Source: Chionoecetes opilio
Taxonomy: Eukaryota > Arthropoda > Malacostraca > Decapoda > Majidae
Length of the DNA: 64,000 bases
Direction: 5' to 3'
Assembly (NCBI GenBank): GCA_016584305.1
Contig: JACEEZ010011870.1
Span: forward strand, 12,501-76,500
In this document: positions 57,594 to 64,000 of the stretch, in pieces
Numbering within the stretch: the stretch's first letter is position 1
How the letters are laid out: each line of letters starts with the position of its first letter
Notes under the pieces: generated by a model
Databases searched by the model: none
Told to the model about the DNA's origin: nothing
Seen by the model: the letters and a program-made list of their open reading frames with translations, nothing else
Program-made: the position numbers and the translations under genes

Positions 57594-57831
57594 GGGAGAG
57601 TGGGGCAGGTTGCATCGAGGGTAGGTTGCATCATTGCCTCTAACTCGCATGTTATCACACGTACATCACATCGTCTTAATACTACTACTACTACTACTAC
57701 TAACTACTACTACTACTACTATAAACTACTACTACTACTACAACTACAACAATAATAATAATAAAAAAAGTTAATGCGAGTTAGAGGCAATGATGCAACC
57801 TACCCTCGATGCAACCTGCCCTGCTCTCCCC
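57594..57831. mobile_element. Fold-back element with ~57-bp inverted arms (Tc1/mariner-like MITE)
   Basis: The left arm begins GGGAGAGTGGGGCAGGTTGC, continues ATCGAGGGTAGGTTGCATCA and reaches CTAACTCGCAT. The right arm is its inverse with few changes (GTAGGGGAGAGCAGGGCAGG read on the minus strand). The centre is an ACT trinucleotide microsatellite (57680-57765). TA occurs at both borders (57592-57593 and 57832-57833), as for Tc1/mariner. It sits in the LINE remnant. Confidence 0.8.
57680..57770. repeat. ACT trinucleotide microsatellite
   Basis: ACTACTACT runs with TAACT and AATAAT breaks form the middle of the 57594-57831 element. Confidence 0.9.
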
Positions 57832-59088
57832 TACTACAAAAGGCTTTTATACCTTTATAAATTGCCACATGAATGTTTACTACCTTTCCCCTTGTATAGT
57901 GGGATAATGAGGGCCTTTGTCCAGTCTCCTCATACCATGCCCTCATCCCATGCTAACCCACGTATCCTCTGCATCCATTCAATTACAGATTCTCCTCCAG
58001 ATTTTCACATTTCAGCTGTATTCCCTTCCATTCCTGCTGCCTTTCCATTCTTCAAAGTGCCAATTGAAGTTCACCACTCCCTTCCTTATGTTTTTCTCTT
58101 GTTCATGCACCCTCCCACCACTGCCTATCATTCCCATGCATGTTACAATCTCCTCACCTTCACTTTTTATATTCATCACATTTTCTAGATATTCCATCCA
58201 CCTTCCTTTCATAAGCTCTTCACATTCTTCCATCCGCATCTTTCACCTCGTTTCCTTCGTTTCTCACTTTTATTTCCCTTCTCTTTCTTCTCTTTTATTT
58301 CTCTCTCATCCTTAACTTCCCTCCAATAAACCTTTCACCCTCTTTATACTTCTCACTCAATTGTCTTCCAAAGTCTTCATCTGCTCTCCTCTTACTCTCC
58401 TATCACCCTCCTTTTACATTCATTGTATTTTCTTGTTCTTTTCATTTCTTATTTTTTCTGGTAGATTTCTTTCCATGTTTTTCCTGTAAGCACCTCTTTT
58501 CTTTAACTGCTTTCTTAACCTTATCCATCCACCATGCACTCCCTTTCTTCTTCCCTGCCTTCACTACTTTCATCCCCACCACTCCTTCAGTTTCATGCAA
58601 CAATATTTTTTTTGAAGCTCTCAAAATTCTTTTAACTTTTTATTTTACATCAATATTTATATTCTCACGCTCATCATTCATTGCTTTTATCGCTTCGTTT
58701 ATATTCATCTCTTATTCCTTCATCACTGAATCTTTTAAACCCTTAGCTTTGGTCCTCTCTCCTTTCCTTCTCTTTCTCTTCCATCTGTCATTAAGTGTTA
58801 TCGTCTTTAAATACAGCATAACGGTCAGATCCTCAAACATACCTCTCACAACTTTTGCATCCATCACATCTGCCTTGATTTTATATCCACAGCCTTATAG
58901 TCAATGAATCTCTTTTGTTGATCTTGTATTCCTCTTTTCCAAGTAAAACAGTGGCTCATCTTGTGCTGAAAGTGTTTGCTAAGAACAACGTTCACTCATT
59001 TCTCCATTTAACCCTAACACACGCCATTGCATTCTCATAAAAGCTTGTACACCATTTAATAGCTTCTCACTCACACCATACACCTTAA

Positions 59089-59289
59089 CCCCTTCACGCC
59101 CAGATCTTTCCTTTGCTATAAAATAATGTGTTTTGTTAGCCATAAAATTAGTACCTGAATCTACTACCAAATTAGTTAGTGGACAAGGATACTAAACAGG
59201 TCATATCTATAAAATATTGCTTATATCCACTGAAAATTGTCTAATGGTACCCAAATTACAATGGAAATTACGTTCTGGGTCTCAAGGGG
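59089..59289. mobile_element. 201-bp piggyBac-like MITE with TTAA duplication
   Basis: TTAA at 59085-59088 and 59290-59293 bracket an element with ends CCCCTTCACGCCCAGA and, on the other strand, CCCCTTGAGACCCAGA: a 16-bp inverted repeat with three mismatches. Both the TTAA target and the CCCYTT start are piggyBac traits. It splits LINE RT sequence whose two halves join when it is removed. It has no ORF. Confidence 0.85.
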
Positions 59290-59479
59290 TTAAATACATC
59301 CCACATTGCTGTCCAATGAACTCTGTCATATGCTTTCTCATGTTCCATTAATGCATTGATCACTACCATTGCTCCATAATTCATTCCTGCACCCTTAATG
59401 AACATTTTTAAACTTGCCTCACATAGTTTGGGTGATCATAACCATCCATTCTGCTCCCTAGACTGACATTTCTCAGATA

Positions 59480-59829
59480 ACTGATTTTGGGTGCTTAAGG
59501 CCTCTTCCATTTGCGACATTTCAAGAACCAGTTCACGGAACCCAAGAGTTCAGGCGTTCCATTTGCGCACGAAAACCTGGGTCCGAGGCAAAACGCGTAG
59601 TGACTCAGCAAAACCCGTGAACTTTCTCTACTCACATTGAGAGGTGGGTAGCTTGGGTAGAGTTTTCAGTTCATAACAAACAATGGTCGCCTTGGGCCCT
59701 ATTTCTCTTATCGTGAAGGGTTTTCCGCATGCACGAGTCGGAGAGGATGTCAGACGGCATAAAAGAGGCATACATGGCTGGTGGAGCCCTGCGTTCCCGC
59801 AATCTTAAACTTGATATGATCCCTTCACA

Positions 59830-59830
<1 letters not shown>
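59480..59830. other. Unassigned sequence between LINE remnants and CT tract
   Basis: No recognisable gene. Blocks such as CCATTTGCGACATTTC and CCATTTGCGCACGAAA suggest a decayed repeat. Confidence 0.4.
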
Positions 59831-63300
<3,470 letters not shown>

Positions 63301-63596
63301 CTGGTGATGTTTGATTGGGCAGGGTCAGGATGAAGGGGTATGGTTGTGGTGTGTGGGTCTTTGTCTTTATGTTGAAGCTGAAGCCAGTTGTTTATGATAG
63401 GTGGGGTGACGGGGAGACAGGGGTAGGGAACAGGGGTGAGAAAGCGGCTGAGGTCTGAACAGGAGGGCTTTTTTCTGTGCCTGATCGGTTGAATCTTGTC
63501 AAAGAACCTATCTTGCTTCCTGGTGATGCGAGTAGACACTCTTGAACGAAAGTCCTGTACTGACAATAGCTGCACTTAATTTTCCCTTTGGGAGTT

Positions 63597-63598
63597 GT

Positions 63599-63631
<33 letters not shown>

Positions 63632-63642
63632 CCTCTCTCTTC

Positions 63643-63673
<31 letters not shown>

Positions 63674-64000
63674 TCTCTCCTCTCTCTCTTCCTCTCTCTC
63701 TCTCTCTTCTCTCCTCCTCCTTTTTCCCCTCTCTCTCTCTCCCCTCTCTCTCCTCTTTTCTTCTCTCTCTCTCTCTCTCCTTTCTCTCCCCCTCTCTCTC
63801 CTCTCTCTCTCCTCCCCTCTTCCCTTTTCTTCTCTTCCCCTCTCTCTTCTCTCTCTTCTCTCTCTCTCTCTTCTCTTCTCTCTCTCTCTCCTCCTCTTCT
63901 CTCTCTCTCTCTCTCTCCTTCCTCTCTTCTCTCTCTCTCTCTCTCTCTCTCCCCTTCTCTCTCTCCTTTTCCTCCTCTCTCCTCTCCCCCTCTCCTCTTC
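63597..64000. repeat. CT microsatellite reaching window end
   Basis: CTCTCTCT and TCTTC variants continue to the last base, so the tract is truncated by the window. Confidence 0.95.

Larger units (their letters stand above)
56860..59480 (-). mobile_element. LINE RT remnants, minus strand, two partial copies
   Basis: 57420-57245 and 59400-58980 share sequence equivalent to LEKVYDRVDWTAM (RT motif A), VYGVGGKLLNGV and ACVRVNGYMSE on the minus strand. No full motif C is present. The first copy is interrupted by a 238-bp element and the second by a 201-bp element. The region between holds low-complexity DNA and frame fragments such as 58624-58442 (Lys-rich). Confidence 0.65.

Overview
This window reads as a repeat-rich arthropod nuclear genome, most likely a decapod crustacean and probably a crab. 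That assignment is inferred from intron-containing genes with GT/AG splice sites, abundant GT/GA/CA/CT microsatellites, and a retroelement mix (I-like, Jockey-like, CR1-like, RTE-like and DIRS-like) typical of decapods. There are no bacterial operons. Host coding content is small and mostly broken: two readable copies and one noisy copy of the 3' half of a cytosolic sulfotransferase gene (minus strand), one small C-type lectin gene (plus strand, about 30.6-31.9 kb), a spliced THAP-like gene (plus strand, 32.9-38.2 kb), and one exon with an ASH/MSP-like beta-sandwich (52.7-53.0 kb).

Layout. 1-7.45 kb is a low-quality, indel-ridden duplicate of the segment read more cleanly at about 7.97-18.9 kb: AT-rich flank, (GT)n(GA)n, a LINE RT fragment, a 21-bp minisatellite, then sulfotransferase exons. 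A third, better copy of the minisatellite, sulfotransferase and LINE 3' end lies at 43.53-50.99 kb. Single N characters at 7451, 14311 and 50990 sit at the edges of these duplicated blocks, so at least part of the duplication may be an assembly artefact (retained haplotigs or unpolished contig ends). 20.2-28.97 kb is a cluster of non-LTR retrotransposons: a near full-length two-ORF element with an RNase H domain (A), an ORF1-only element sharing its 3' end (B), and a further ORF1-only element in opposite orientation (C). 29-32.4 kb holds the lectin gene between two ~210-bp direct repeats, plus SINEs. 32.7-38.2 kb is the THAP-like gene, its introns filled by an RTE-like LINE and a 33-bp minisatellite. 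38.4-43.5 kb holds a deleted LINE and two tRNA-derived SINEs. 51-64 kb is nested mobile DNA: Jockey-like, RTE-like, CR1-like and DIRS-like elements, into which four short terminal-inverted-repeat elements have inserted with readable boundaries.

No pathway or operon links the genes; what unifies the window is layered transposition and segmental duplication. The observations most worth a second look are the three-copy sulfotransferase with a shared in-frame TAG, the 21-bp array open in three frames, the ORF1-only retroelements with the 3' end of a full-length partner, and the four nested inverted-repeat elements.
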